Notes under the pieces: model-generated
Databases searched by the model: none
Seen by the model: the letters and a program-made list of their open reading frames with translations, nothing else
What the model was told of the DNA's origin: nothing
Assembly (NCBI RefSeq): GCF_010093535.1
Contig: NW_022985195.1
Coordinates: 133,200-197,199 of the forward strand
DNA from: Lindgomyces ingoldianus
Taxonomy: Eukaryota > Ascomycota > Dothideomycetes > Pleosporales > Lindgomycetaceae
DNA length: 64,000 nucleotides
Direction: 5' to 3'
Program-made: the position numbers and the translations under genes
Shown here: piece by piece, positions 1 through 10,133 of the stretch
Numbering within the stretch: the stretch's first letter is position 1
How the letters are laid out: each line of letters opens with the position of its first letter

Positions 1-99
1 CTAGATGAACCCATCATGTGACTTAAGGCCACCAATAGCTCTAGGCTGCAGCAGGTGGCGTGGCTAGGCAGCAGTAGGCCAAAGGAGTGTAGGTGGCTA

Positions 100-1346
100 G
101 CGCATGGAGAGCTCCGTAACTGCAAACACTTTATCTTACGCATGGGGAAATCCTCACAAGAGTTATCAATTTACTTGGACACCTGTATCTTTCAGGTCAC
201 AAAAAATCTTCATGGAGCATTGTCTTGCCTTAGAAATCGGCACCTAGAACGAATTGTCTGGATAGATGCGATTTGTATAAACCAAGAGGACTTGAAAGAG
301 CGAGAGAACCAGGTTGGACACATGGCGAGGATCTACGTTATGGCAAAATCTGTAATGGTTTAGTTAGGTGAGAGCGCAGAGGGGAGTGATCTAGTGCTTG
401 GAGCAATCGGCGATGTGGCTCGGACTGGACTCGCGACGCCTCTACTGACAAGGGAACTCTGCAATGGTGTTCTCAGAGATGCCAGCCTTGCGCCTAAGAA
501 AATCCCACTGAAGCTTCGGGACACAGAGTATCATCGCAATGATATTCTGAAAGCAATGGGGATTGTAGCTAAGAAAAGTCTACGGAAGCCCCCTTCATTG
601 ATCACAGAACTCTGCAACAATGTCCTTAGGCTAATTGAGAGGCCATGTTTTTGGCCCATTTAGTCCATCGTACTGGGACTTAAAAAATTAACAACAGTGA
701 TATTATTAATTTAGGTTTTGCAGAAAGTTGTCGCCGCCCGAAACATCCTCATGCGTGGTGCAGCGCAGATTGATGGATGCACGTTCTGTTTAGGATTCAA
801 ACAATTGAACCTGTCAGACGAAGTTTTCGTAAAGTCACACGCATTAATTCGTTCCGCGGTCTCCTTAAAAAGCCAAGCAATGCTTCGGCCTAGATCTAAG
901 TTATGGTGGTCAGGGCGGGCCACCTTGCAAATCAGCCCATTGGCAGAGCTGATAGACATGTATCAGGGCCACGAAGCTACCGAACGCCATGATGAAATAT
1001 TCGCTTTACTAGAAATGAGTACTGATGATCTTACTTGGTCTGGATTATCACTTAACTACAAAATTCTATGGGAAAAGCTCTAAGGTAGACATGGCGGAGG
1101 AAACGTTGAAAATATATCGATAGGATGGAGGTGACCCTTCTTTTAAACTCGTTCTGTGAAGCTCTTAGCGGAGCTTTTGGTAAGCGCAGAGATGAGGAAC
1201 TGAGTTTATTGCTAAAGGAGGGCACCTAGAGGTCTATATATGCGATGGAGTGAGCTAGGCTCCATGGTGCTGCGGTAGGTAGCAGTGGTTGGTGAATATG
1301 AGCAGGTTGTGGAGCTCTTAGACCTCCGTAACTGTAAACATGTTCA
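100..1346 (+). pseudogene. HET-domain gene, RIP-damaged, with possible ankyrin remnant
   Basis: Decayed heterokaryon-incompatibility (HET) gene, a family of fungal allorecognition and cell-death proteins. Core HET motifs are readable: LSYAWGNPHK in one frame near 131-160, then after a frameshift around 163-172, FQVTKNLHGALSCLR, WIDAICINQ and ENQVGHMARIY in frame 1. At 361-363 a TAG replaces the Trp of the conserved VWLGE, and another TAG lies at 661-663 next to the RPCFW segment. An intron-like stretch 670-714 precedes VLQKVVAARN, where family members have QEV; both TGG-to-TAG and Glu-to-Lys are G-to-A changes as expected from RIP. The frame runs on through HDEIFALLEMSTDDL to a stop at 1081. 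Beyond it, EYEQVVELL near 1290 resembles an ankyrin repeat, common behind HET domains. HET identity is firm; the ankyrin tail is tentative. Confidence 0.8.
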
Positions 1347-1462
1347 GTGGCTGTGATTTTTAGAATCCAGGAAGCATGAAGCGATAGGGTAATGCGGGAA
1401 CTAGGCAAGAAAAGTTGATTAGGCTGCAGGGTAGGACCTGGTGTTTGGGGTGCAAGTGACTA

Positions 1463-2236
1463 CTAAAGCAGCAACAGAAAACCACCAAAAGAAGTTACAA
1501 GTCCCTGACATGGATTAAATGCGGTGATAAAAGTACTCGAGATGCACTTCTGGGAAGGAAAGAGAGCAAATCGTAGAACTAGGGCCGTTATTAGCCATAT
1601 CGTGACCAGCGTTTGTTGAATATGACCCCTCGTGTAGCGTTTCACTATAATTTCCACAGGGTCTGATAAACCTAGAGTGAATGGGGATTGCGACTGTCCC
1701 TTCAATCTCTTGAGATAGAGGTGCTTTAACATACTCGCTTTCTACTTGTATACCAGGAGGCTCTACAATGGGCTGTCCAATCAACCTGAGGCTTGGCGTC
1801 TCATCATACTATAAAAATCACATAGCTCCTCGGACCCACAGTCCACAAGACACTTCTTTCATCACTCATGCCTCCTGAGAGGCTATAGTACTCCACCAAA
1901 GGTGATATATTGAATCTCAGCGGGTCATCTTCTACACAATCCTCTCTCGGCGTATAGTGGCTCCGATCCGATAGAGATATAAGCGTTGGTGGCTGGTGAT
2001 GGTTAATAGGTCCGCGTGTGGTCATACTTGTGGAATATGGGTCGCGTGTCTTGACTGGGGACAATTCCACCCTTTAAAACATGAAGGAGAGGCGTTTCGA
2101 AAAAGCGGATATTGAGATAATTTCGAGGCTGCTTAAGAGCTAGTCCCGTACTGAGGCCAAAAAGAGAGCCCTCCCCCTCCCTAATGCAGTATTGTTCCGA
2201 GTCGTGTGGGCCCTGGCCCGGGAAATTTTTATTCAA
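1463..2236 (-). pseudogene. Possible decayed coding region, unrecognised
   Basis: Three minus-strand open stretches in shifting frames (2236-2003, 2070-1804, 1784-1515) follow one another, as in a frameshifted old gene. Readable pieces include LVEYYSLSGGMSDER and SFPEVHLEYFYH. No domain is recognised, and chance open frames cannot be excluded. Confidence 0.2.
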
Positions 2237-3118
2237 ACAATAAAACTAGTATAGCAATGAACAGTTAACCTAAAATTGTGTAAGCACACACACCGCCTTT
2301 TGAAGCACAAGGTGCACATCTCAAGATGAGCATATGTATGAAGTTTAGCTCTGAAGATTTGCTCACTCTCTCTCATTTCTATCTCCTGCTCTCATTCCTA
2401 TTGCTGGGCCAATGTAAAGGCGTCATATTAAAGGCTAAGCGGAAGAAGAAACACAAGTCTAAGTAGAATTGAAACCACGAGCCTCAAATTTAACAGTGTC
2501 TATCTAAGTATATCTTCAAGTCTGTTTTTCGAACAAGAAAATGGAACCGCTCGCTCTGCGCGCGCTTGATAAAAATATGGAACCTACTGTAATTCGGATG
2601 AATCTACCCTCTCGCCCTCTCAGATGTTCCTAATGTCTAAACATATTGATTTACTCTTCATTTTGGTCTAGATCTTGTGGCGCTCTTGTGGCCCAGGCCC
2701 TTTCCTGGCCACCAGTGTTGGACCAGGGTGCCATTCGCTTTCCGAGGCGGCGAAGAGAACCGATAACAACACCCTATGAGGCATTGTACCCTGTGGGACT
2801 TCGATAAGATCCCCCTAAATTGGGAAAGGCCGAGAAAGCAAATTTGACTGAGCGAAATGTCGTGTCACTCAAACAACAGGCGGACTAATGTTGTACATTA
2901 CGGTGCTTTATCGATTTCGCGCGGATCAGAAGAAAGTTCACCCAGTCCACTCATTCCTGTGGAGCCCATCATTTAATTCCCCACTTCGCTGCAGGCAGTG
3001 CGCATTTTGATCTTGTTAGCTGAGGCATGCATCAGAGCCGAAACTTTACTGACGAAAACCGCAACCCGAATCATGTATTGTTTCGGCACATAAAAAAGTT
3101 TTCTGCCAGAGGCTACCG
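2237..3118. other. Intergenic, no feature seen
   Basis: Mixed-composition sequence without a convincing gene, repeat or RNA. Confidence 0.5.
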
Positions 3119-3829
3119 ATGCACGATATTAAAAACCGAAAGGTTCTTGCATTGGGGAGGTTCACGGTTGTGAGCATCCCCCAATTAGAAGTCTCAGGTG
3201 TTCCGGCTTACCATCCACATGGAATAACGCTAAATCAATCACCAGTCTACCAGATTCTCGCGTCTTGCACTCTACTCTATCTTCGCGAGGACTTGGATGA
3301 TCAGTACTAGGCATAAAGGGTCGGTATTACGGGATCCAAATACCAGCATATGTCTACGTCGCAACCGGATTTCGGTTGCCCGACGTATATCCAACGTTCA
3401 CAGTATTCAACCACTAGTTCCTCACGATTGGCAGTCACCACTTGCTCAAAGCAAGCGCATAAGTTACTGTTTTGAGCGGAACACAATTTCAGGCGTATTC
3501 CCTTATCGTGAGCATAGTTCTGCCGAACTTCCACCCTGCGCAATGGCTCAAGAGAGCAAGCTGGAACCCTTAGTGGATGTCCAGATTTGTCGAGTGGAGC
3601 GTATAAATGTTCCAAGTGTCAACACTATTACAGTCTTACTCGGTTAACCGGCTCCTACCCCTCATTTATGCACTCATCTCTCCCTGGTATGTGCTCAATT
3701 GCATCGGGTAGATTCTTTCTGCCATGCAGCTATCGTATGAGTCTGTTATCGCCCGCTCAACAACCTTCGCTAACTGGGAAGTCTGCATATTATCCGAATA
3801 AGGTGGGGAGGTCACACCCCACCGTTTAA
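3119..3829. other. Short overlapping open frames, unrecognised
   Basis: Open frames of 63 to 116 codons overlap on both strands (plus 3119-3310, 3297-3647, 3587-3829; minus 3615-3307). None shows a recognised motif, splice structure or signal peptide that would single out a real gene. Confidence 0.3.
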
Positions 3830-3836
3830 GTCGGAT
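3792..3836. promoter_or_regulatory. Nested inverted repeat upstream of secreted protein gene 1
   Basis: Inner arms GGTGGGG (3802-3808) and CCCCACC (3817-3823) sit inside outer arms ATCCGA (3792-3797) and TCGGAT (3831-3836), about 120 bp before the start codon at 3955. The placement suggests a regulator-binding site; this is inference only. Confidence 0.35.
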
Positions 3837-3860
3837 GACACGACTGAAGCCCGAAAACTC

Positions 3861-3870
3861 AAATATTTAA
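3861..3870 (+). promoter_or_regulatory. TATA-like box of secreted protein gene 1
   Basis: AAATATTTAA followed by GG lies about 90 bp before the ATG at 3955. The downstream paralogue has AATATATAAGG at nearly the same distance. Confidence 0.5.
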
Positions 3871-3954
3871 GGCCATAGATTTCTACTACCTCCATAATCA
3901 TCCACTTCCTCCAATCTACTCAAACACGCTTTGTCTTACTCCCTAACTTCCAAC

Positions 3955-4237
3955 ATGCGTTTCACTATCCCTACCCTTCTCTTAGCTGCTACTTCCGTTG
4001 TTCTTAGCAAGCCAACGTCCAAGATAGGTGTTGTGATTCTTACTGAACCCGAAACTGGTCACAAACTCGCACCAATGATCACTGAGACCTGCTTGAAGGC
4101 ATGTTTCTTCGAACCCGTAGATTGTCCAGCGGGAATGGTAAGAGGCCTTGAAACAATTCCCTCCATATAATTCTAATTCACCGCAGTACTCCAAACAATT
4201 TGGTGATTGCTACACTTGCTGCCGGAGTGGATCCTGA
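3955..4237 (+). CDS. Small secreted six-cysteine protein, paralogue 1
   Basis: Two exons, 3955-4137 and 4187-4237, give a 77-residue protein. The intron 4138-4186 (49 nt) has GTAAGA, a CTAAT branch point and CAG, and lies in phase 0. Residues 1-20 (MRFTIPTLLLAATSVVLSKP) form a signal peptide. The mature part has six cysteines spaced C-x3-C-x6-C-x11-C-x2-C-C, enough for three disulfides. A paralogue with the same intron position and cysteine pattern lies 1.5 kb downstream, and even the 3' flanks align (near 4360-4405 and 5880-5925), so the whole unit was duplicated in tandem. Size, secretion and cysteine content fit the broad class of fungal effector-like or antimicrobial secreted proteins; no target can be named. 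Confidence 0.8.
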
Positions 4238-4529
4238 AGTGTCCGGAGCGTGCTGTGAGCAAGAGGCTTTGTTAGCAGGATGTTGGCAAGGTAGAAAGTG
4301 ACGCGGAGGATTGGGAGTTTAGTCAGGCTTCTGATCCATGGGGATGCAGCTTAGGACTTCGCCATCGAGGCCATCAAGAAATTGAATCACGATCTTTATA
4401 TATGTACCCTAGCCCGGTGTTGCCCTGCTAGGATCTTTTGTGAAATGATGTATCGAGGGAAATTGCCCTTCTAGTTTGTGTTGTAAAGTAGACACGACTT
4501 CTGGAATTATCATATTTTTTGGAGTTGAC

Positions 4530-4735
4530 GGATGATGGAGGGGAGATAGAGGTGCGAGGAGCCAGTTAGGTGTTCAAAGCCAAACTGGGTCGATTGAGTC
4601 TAAGGGGCTAGAAAGAGGGCTCTAATGTGACTATATAGTGCATAAAAGAGCGTTAGTCCTCAATAGGAAACCAGTGTGGGCCATGGACCGACATTCACCT
4701 TGACCCATGGTGCGTGAAACAACGTCGCGTGCGGC
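4530..4735. repeat. Dispersed repeat family X, diverged copy
   Basis: Contains AAGAGCGTTAGTCCTCAATA, a gap, then CGACATTCACCTTGACCCAT and CGTGCGGCA, matching in order the better copies at 13.3 and 36.9 kb. Strongly diverged. Confidence 0.45.
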
Positions 4736-4737
4736 AG

Positions 4738-5080
4738 GAATGGCTCTCAAAGATCCGCGGAGAAACGAATCTAACACTTAAAAGTGGTCGCTCGTCGAAG
4801 AATATTGAGATCTGTTTGAGTCTCCGTAGGGCCAATGCCAGCGCTACAAGCATATAAGATATGGATGCTTCAGCAACATGTAATCAGATAAAAATACGAA
4901 GGCAAGTGTAAGGACAGTGCTTGAAGATTTATTCGCTGAATTCTAGAAACTAAAAAATGCTTTATGTAGCCATGATCTCAGTGTGAAAAATGACGGAAGA
5001 ATTTCTATCACATAGCAGCGACTGAAATACTTCCCAGGCACAAGGAACACACTAAGGCCTGGAAAAGCGTACCATCTTGG
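4738..5080. other. Intergenic, no feature seen
   Basis: No supported gene. Together with 4238-4529 it separates the two secreted-protein paralogues. Confidence 0.4.
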
Positions 5081-5120
5081 TTTGTCGGACAAACCCCACC
5101 CTATTCTCAGGGAGGGTGGG
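5081..5120. promoter_or_regulatory. Two adjacent inverted repeats upstream of secreted protein gene 2
   Basis: TTTGTC-G-GACAAA (5081-5093) is followed by CCCACCCT (5095-5102) and AGGGTGGG (5113-5120). The CCCACC core also occurs in the hairpin upstream of paralogue 1. A shared regulator site is possible but unproven. Confidence 0.35.
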
Positions 5121-5372
5121 AAATTCTCTTCCGATTATACTTAACAACACACCGCTTCGACGTACACATTGTCTGAGTAACCCGTATGCACTGAATAGAC
5201 TCTCCCTATGGCTAGGCCCTTCCCGGTATGCCATTGCAGGTTCCCCTCTTTTGAGGCTTTCCGGTTCTCTGAAGAATCCGTTCCACCGACCTTTCTGCAT
5301 ATTTCGATACATGGCTGCAGGAGGGCATAACAAGCTAAGAGGTTTAAACAGAAGTTGGAGCCGGGTACGTTG

Positions 5373-5383
5373 AATATATAAGG
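5373..5383 (+). promoter_or_regulatory. TATA box of secreted protein gene 2
   Basis: AATATATAAGG about 90 bp before the ATG at 5468, matching the position of the TATA-like box of paralogue 1. Confidence 0.6.
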
Positions 5384-5467
5384 CGCCAGATTTTCTTCTC
5401 CTGACCTAGCCATCACCATCACCCAGCAAACTTTCAACTCTCAAGATTTCCCCACTCAACTTACAAA

Positions 5468-5767
5468 ATGCGTTTCACTCTCACTACTCTCCTCCTCGCT
5501 GCCGCTTCTTTTGTTCTCAGCAAGCCAACGCCGAACGAGCGAATGGTCATTATGCTCGAGTCCGATACCTTCCCTGAGCACCACAGCACCTCGAAGGCCA
5601 CCGACATCTGTCTTCGTGTTTGTTGGGATGACACACCAACTTGTCCTGACGGATGGGTAAGATACCACGACTGGTTCGTTTGGTGCCATACTAACACCAC
5701 ACAGTATAGCAACAACATGGGAACTGAGGACTATCCTTGCTGGACTTGTTGCAAGGCCCCAGCCTAA
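5468..5767 (+). CDS. Small secreted six-cysteine protein, paralogue 2
   Basis: Exons 5468-5656 and 5705-5767 encode 83 residues. The intron 5657-5704 is exactly 48 nt, with GTAAGA, a perfect CTAAC and ACAG; because it is a multiple of three without stops, the unspliced frame also stays open. Signal peptide: residues 1-18 or so (MRFTLTTLLLAAASFVLS). The mature part carries C-x3-C-x6-C-x15-C-x2-C-C and ends in CWTCCKAPA. Intron phase, position and cysteine pattern equal those of paralogue 1, which supports the splice. Retention would add about 16 residues with a seventh cysteine and an N-T-T sequon. Effector-like or antimicrobial role is inferred from class features only. Confidence 0.85.
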   Translation: MRFTLTTLLLAAASFVLSKPTPNERMVIMLESDTFPEHHSTSKATDICLRVCWDDTPTCPDGWVRYHDWFVWCHTNTTQYSNNMGTEDYPCWTCCKAPA

Positions 5768-6828
5768 ATACCTAGGGTTACTCATGTAGTACGGCGGACC
5801 CCAAGAACTTTATTGAGGGAATGGCGTGCATTAGGCGAGTGATGGATGGGCTGGATGGAATTGGCGATGCTGCACTGGATTTTGCCATTGAGGTCGTTTG
5901 GATGTTAAATCACGCTCTTTACATCTTTGAATTTTCACAACGCTGAAGCTTAGTTAATGGCTGACAAAATAAAATTTGGTGTACTTGCTTTCCGGTCCAC
6001 ACAATGTGAGCAACGTGAGTGCCCTCAAATCAAAGATCGCAAACTCAATTTGAGGGACCCTTGTCCTCGATGGCATGCATATGCACGGCACGGCCCGTTA
6101 GCTTGGATTGTGCGCGAAATCGTGGTGTAATCTCCCTTCAATCATTAAATGCCCACACTGTCCCCGAAAACTAGGCCTGCACATCGTGCACCCATGAGGG
6201 AAAGATGTTCCACGAATCTTCGCATGAAGCGACTTGAAAGCTTGGATATGAAAGTCGCCAAGCAGATGTTCGATTGAAAGGTGGGTCTTGGGTCTGGGCG
6301 ATAATTACTCCCACGCTAACGAGAATGGGGTCCAGACTAATGCATGCGAAATGCAGGTAATTTCATGCACGTTAGTTCCAAGATCATGGCTTGCATCTTG
6401 GTGAGTACGAGAGCGCTTACTAGGATCCATGTCGAGGCTGGTGGTTCGGAGCCATGGGTAGATTGCTTGCTTGATGAGGAATTCGTGTACACGTAGGCTA
6501 GGTGTGCCTACTGCCGGAGAGACGACGTGAGTTTCGGGTGGTCTCCCAGGGTGAAGCTGCAGTTGTGCAAGGATCCTTAAAGGCTACGATGGCGTGTTGG
6601 TTCCTTCCTCCTTATGATATCGATTTAAGAATATTTATCTAATACTGCGTTCTCAAGGTTGAGGCAAGAAACCGAGCCCTTAGAGCCTCCACTTGAACCT
6701 ACAATCAAATACACGAGTCGCTCGACTTAGATTTGCACTGCCCATTCGCTCAATCAAACGCTCAAAAAAGCCATGAGGTTTGCCCAGGGATGTATGACCT
6801 TCTTTCGGAGTGTTCCGAACTTCCGATC
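5768..6828. other. Intergenic, no gene seen
   Basis: The first 160 bases align loosely with the 3' flank of paralogue 1. The remainder shows no supported gene. Confidence 0.45.
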
Positions 6829-7762
6829 CTAGCGCCACTGCCCTATTTCAACGTCCGATTTATTGCCATCCACTTTGATGTTCGGATCATACCAGTGGAG
6901 GCAGACAAGCAGAGTGATTACCATGAGGACGAAGTCGTAAACGTAGAGAGTCCACTCATGACTAAGAAGATAGCCATCCTAACGAGCGTTGTGAGCAACC
7001 TTTGGCGTAGTTGCGGAGAGAATCGAGGAGAACTTACTCTGCCTAAGCCGTACTCCACAACACGGCAAATATTCCTGGTCGTGATACAGACACTGGCTGC
7101 GTAAAGAAGTGCAGTGTACTTTCTCCATGGAATCTCTCGTGCTTCCACAGTCTCGTGCGCATTCATTCTCTGATGCCAGTTACCCGCTACCCCAATGAAG
7201 AAGCCGAAGATGAAGATCTGAAGAATGAGACCACCGAGAATAATATGCTGTCCTAAGTCCACGTCATCCTGATTCTTTGCCTTCGCCAAAATGCCACCCC
7301 CGCTGGATTGCATCAGGAAACAAAGCACGTCACCTCCCACAAAGATACGAGTCACCCATTGTGGACGAATGAGGGAGTGTGAAGTAGACTTGGTGCGGAA
7401 TATGAGTCGACCGAGGATCATGTATATAGATGAGGCGAAGAGGATTGGGGCAAGGAGGATGAGGAGAGATTGTATGACGTAGGGAGTGACGGACTCTGTG
7501 TTGCTGTGGGCGGCGGCACGGGCAGCATAGCCTATGGTTTCGAACTGCACATATTATTAGCGAAGATAGAGCGATGGATGGCGATAAAATCACTAACGAG
7601 TCCCCCTATAACGAATGGGGTGCAGAACCATGTGCGATTTCTTAAAAGTTGAAAGGAATGGAGCCCAGTAAGGACTGTGAAAACCAGTGCACCGATCACG
7701 CCGCCAGCGACTGATGGCGTGTAATTCCATAGCTTAAACTCAACTGGCTTGGAAACTGCCAT
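6829..7762 (-). CDS. RTA1-like seven-helix membrane protein
   Basis: Three exons (7762-7598, 7544-7038, 6978-6829) give 273 residues, the usual size for the RTA1/RTM1 family of fungal lipid-stress and drug-tolerance membrane proteins. Introns 7545-7597 (53 nt) and 6979-7037 (59 nt) are both phase 0. Family hallmarks are in order: YTPSVAGG near residue 15, GGLFETIGYAAR across the first splice, LLILLAPILFASSIYMILGR, FVGGDVLCFLMQSSGGG, GGLILQIFIFGFF, RNICRVVEYG, then GYLLSHEWTLYVYDFVLM in the last exon, ending LVCLHWYDPNIK. Yeast homologues are linked to 7-aminocholesterol resistance (Rta1) and sphingoid-base movement (Rsb1); the substrate here is unknown. The gene lies 611 bp downstream of the Zn2Cys6 gene on the same strand. 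Confidence 0.93.
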
Positions 7763-8373
7763 AGTTTGCTGTAATAAATGTAGTTGTATTTGCCTTCGAG
7801 GAATTTTTGCGAAGGTCAGGAAAGTTGAAAAGGTGGGGAAAGGTTAGGAATACATTAAAGAGAGGGTAGGAGACAATACTTTATATTCGAAATCTTTTAG
7901 TATAGTTATCCCTTGTTGTTGTTGAAGTGTTTGTGGCTCGTAAAGATTCGTATTCTCTTTCTCATCCTTCAACAATTCCGAATGCGACGCCGGTAGCCTT
8001 TCGTGGCAAGGCTCTATGCTAATTATGGAAAGACTAGTCGTATTGAAGTTAACCGAGTACGCTGACCAATGAACGTGGGCGGAGTAGGTCGGCCCCACTG
8101 GAGGGGAGTTCCCTCCCCTCGAAATTCGGCGCTTCTGGCTTTGGTGTTGTTTTCCTCAAAGTCATTGCGAGTCACAAAACTACTCGCTGCCATTGCGTGG
8201 ACGCTTCAAAATGACACGCGCGATAGGGAACAACGGCGCGTTCCTATCAGTTTCTTGAATATTCCCTTCCGACAGCTATCCCCCGTTAATAAACCGCCGG
8301 ACGGAAGCTAGCTGATACTTACCAGTGTTTAGAATCCAGTTTAGTTCGCAAGCATGTCTTATTTGGGACCTAT
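7763..8373. promoter_or_regulatory. RTA1 upstream region with stress-element palindrome
   Basis: At 8101-8120 GAGGGGAG-TTCC-CTCCCCTC is a perfect inverted repeat holding AGGGG and CCCCT, the core of yeast-type STRE sites, in both orientations. A second imperfect inverted repeat, GATAGGGAAC to GTTCCTATC, spans 8222-8248. The region separates the regulator's stop codon from the RTA1 start. Confidence 0.4.
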
Positions 8374-9810
8374 TCAGGCGCTTCCTCTAATTTGTTCCTT
8401 GGGCCAGTCGAGCCACGACCTCCACTCCTCAGGGATGAGAGCATCAGCAACCTGTAGTATCTGCCCCGCATAGCCGTCCATAAACCAATAATGTTGACAT
8501 GTTTTCAGGAGGACTGCGTAATGCGCAAATATGATCAGAGCACCCGGTTGTCTCGCCGACAGCAACTCCATGAATCTTGGCGTAACCTGATGGGTCCACA
8601 ACTTCACCAGGGAGACCGAAGGGCGTTCAGATTGGCGCTTGACGACGGAGAAGAGCACTTCTAAGGTGCTAATCGCGAGCTCGTACGCTTCATTTATATC
8701 CGGAGGATATAGTTTCGAGGTGAGCTCGGAGAACTTCCACAAACTGACGAGGACACGATCCGAGGGGACTTGATAAAAATCGATGCCTTGGGTATCGCTC
8801 GGGACTAGCCGTCCCAGCTCTGAGTCAAGCATACTGGAATAGAACTGCCTGACCATTGGCGGAACTCTCCGTGTTAAGGCGAGGTTTTGAAGCACGGTGT
8901 CTAGAACGTATTCTGGACCGTTTTTGGGATCAATTAGGACCGCACAAGAATATGGAAATAAGATGAATGCAAAGCAGAACACTGCCTGAAAATTGGACTC
9001 GTCTATGTCCTGGACGTCAGATCGGAACTCCGCAAGTGCTGCATCATGATGTTTTTCGGCCTGAACTAGATATACCTGGGAAAGAGCTTGATTGAGCCAG
9101 CTAAGATGGAGCGCGGCCAAAGCAAGAATGACATGGAGTAGGAATGGGTGGTTAAACGCGATTTTAACGATATGCGAGCGACATACATCTTGGGCTTCGA
9201 TATTGGAAGTTAAGGTTGACGCAGTAACTGTAGAGAAGTGGTGAAGGAGGCGAAGTTGGGGTATGTTAAGGGCGTAGTCTTGAGTTTGTCCGCCTAGAGT
9301 TGGGGAGCTGCGGTTAAGATTTAGTCCATCTGCAGATGAAGGCGTCGACACACGGGCGTAGGGAGACGTGTTGTCATTCACGATCCGCGCCTGAGCCGCA
9401 GGATATTCGCACTTCGAACCGTACTTGTCGCAATTTACACAGGCCGGCTTCGTCTCATCACACTATCATCTAATTAGCCTCTTAATATTCATCTCTGAGA
9501 GTGTAGAAGCGTAGTGATATTGCCAAGGGCTTGAGTTCAGACGGAAAGTCATTCTTCGGGTTGGAAGAAGGTGAGTCGAATGGCAGGTCATTCTGTGTTG
9601 TCTTTAAGGCACTCTGTGGCAGCAATAGAGAGCATCTATCATCTTTGATAGGTGCTAGAGTACCAGTTCTAGCACTCACTAATCCCTTGCGTCTTAATGG
9701 CGAGTGCCAACATACATGTCGGAAGCTCTTACCTTCACATGTCGAGACTTGCAAGAGACGCAGCCTTTGCGGGATTTGGTATGCGGCTTCCGAGTCTTCA
9801 TCTTCTCCAT
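8374..9810 (-). CDS. Zn2Cys6 fungal transcription factor
   Basis: Exon 1 (9810-9733) encodes MEKMKTRKPHTKSRKGC with CVSCKSRHVK; exon 2 (9462-8374) starts CDETKPACVNCDKYGSKCEY. Together they form a complete C-x2-C-x6-C...C-x2-C-x6-C binuclear zinc cluster at residues 17-45, and a protein of 388 residues. The rest (LNIPQLRLLHHFSTVTASTL, HPFLLHVILALAALHLSW) resembles the regulatory region of short Zn2Cys6 proteins often annotated as UPC2-like sterol regulators. The start is the first ATG after an in-frame TGA. The intron 9463-9732 is 270 nt, five times longer than its neighbours', but its position inside the zinc cluster is classic. Target genes are unknown; RTA1-like and MFS genes nearby are candidates. 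Confidence 0.88.
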
Positions 9811-10125
9811 CTTATTCAATCGTAATCTTCATGGTTTCCGAGATATTTGGGAAATTGCTGAGTTGTCGGAGCGGGGTGTCGGAGAAGGACTCCGCCGTTC
9901 CAGGCTTGTGTGGGTTACTAGCGCTGACTAAGGCTACTCTGCAGAACACCTGATGTACACCATTTAATACAACATCAGAGAATACTTAAGGGAAGATAAT
10001 AAGGAGAGGTCTGAAGCAATAGGCGGTCTAAGTTTTCACCTCTGATGGCGTTCATTCATTTACAAAGTATTTCTTTTTCGTCATTCCTCTAAGCCTATTT
10101 GAACTTAGCGTGTGTGTCCAATTCT
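9811..10125. other. Upstream region of the Zn2Cys6 gene
   Basis: Presumed promoter, ending where the TIR element at 10134 begins. No distinctive site seen. Confidence 0.4.
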
Positions 10126-10133
10126 CTTTCATT

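Noticed and set aside
40..1346. Direct repeat around CTCCGTAACTG(C/T)AAACA flanking the HET remnant
   Set aside because: Only about 20 bp match (near 108-128 and 1322-1342); decayed ankyrin repeats could explain it, and no terminal features are present.
6733..7104. 123-codon plus-strand frame opposite the RTA1 gene
   Set aside because: It is antisense to the well-supported third exon, intron and second exon of the RTA1-like gene.
9531..9953. 140-codon plus-strand frame over the Zn2Cys6 intron
   Set aside because: It is antisense to the zinc-cluster exon and long intron, with no recognisable domain.
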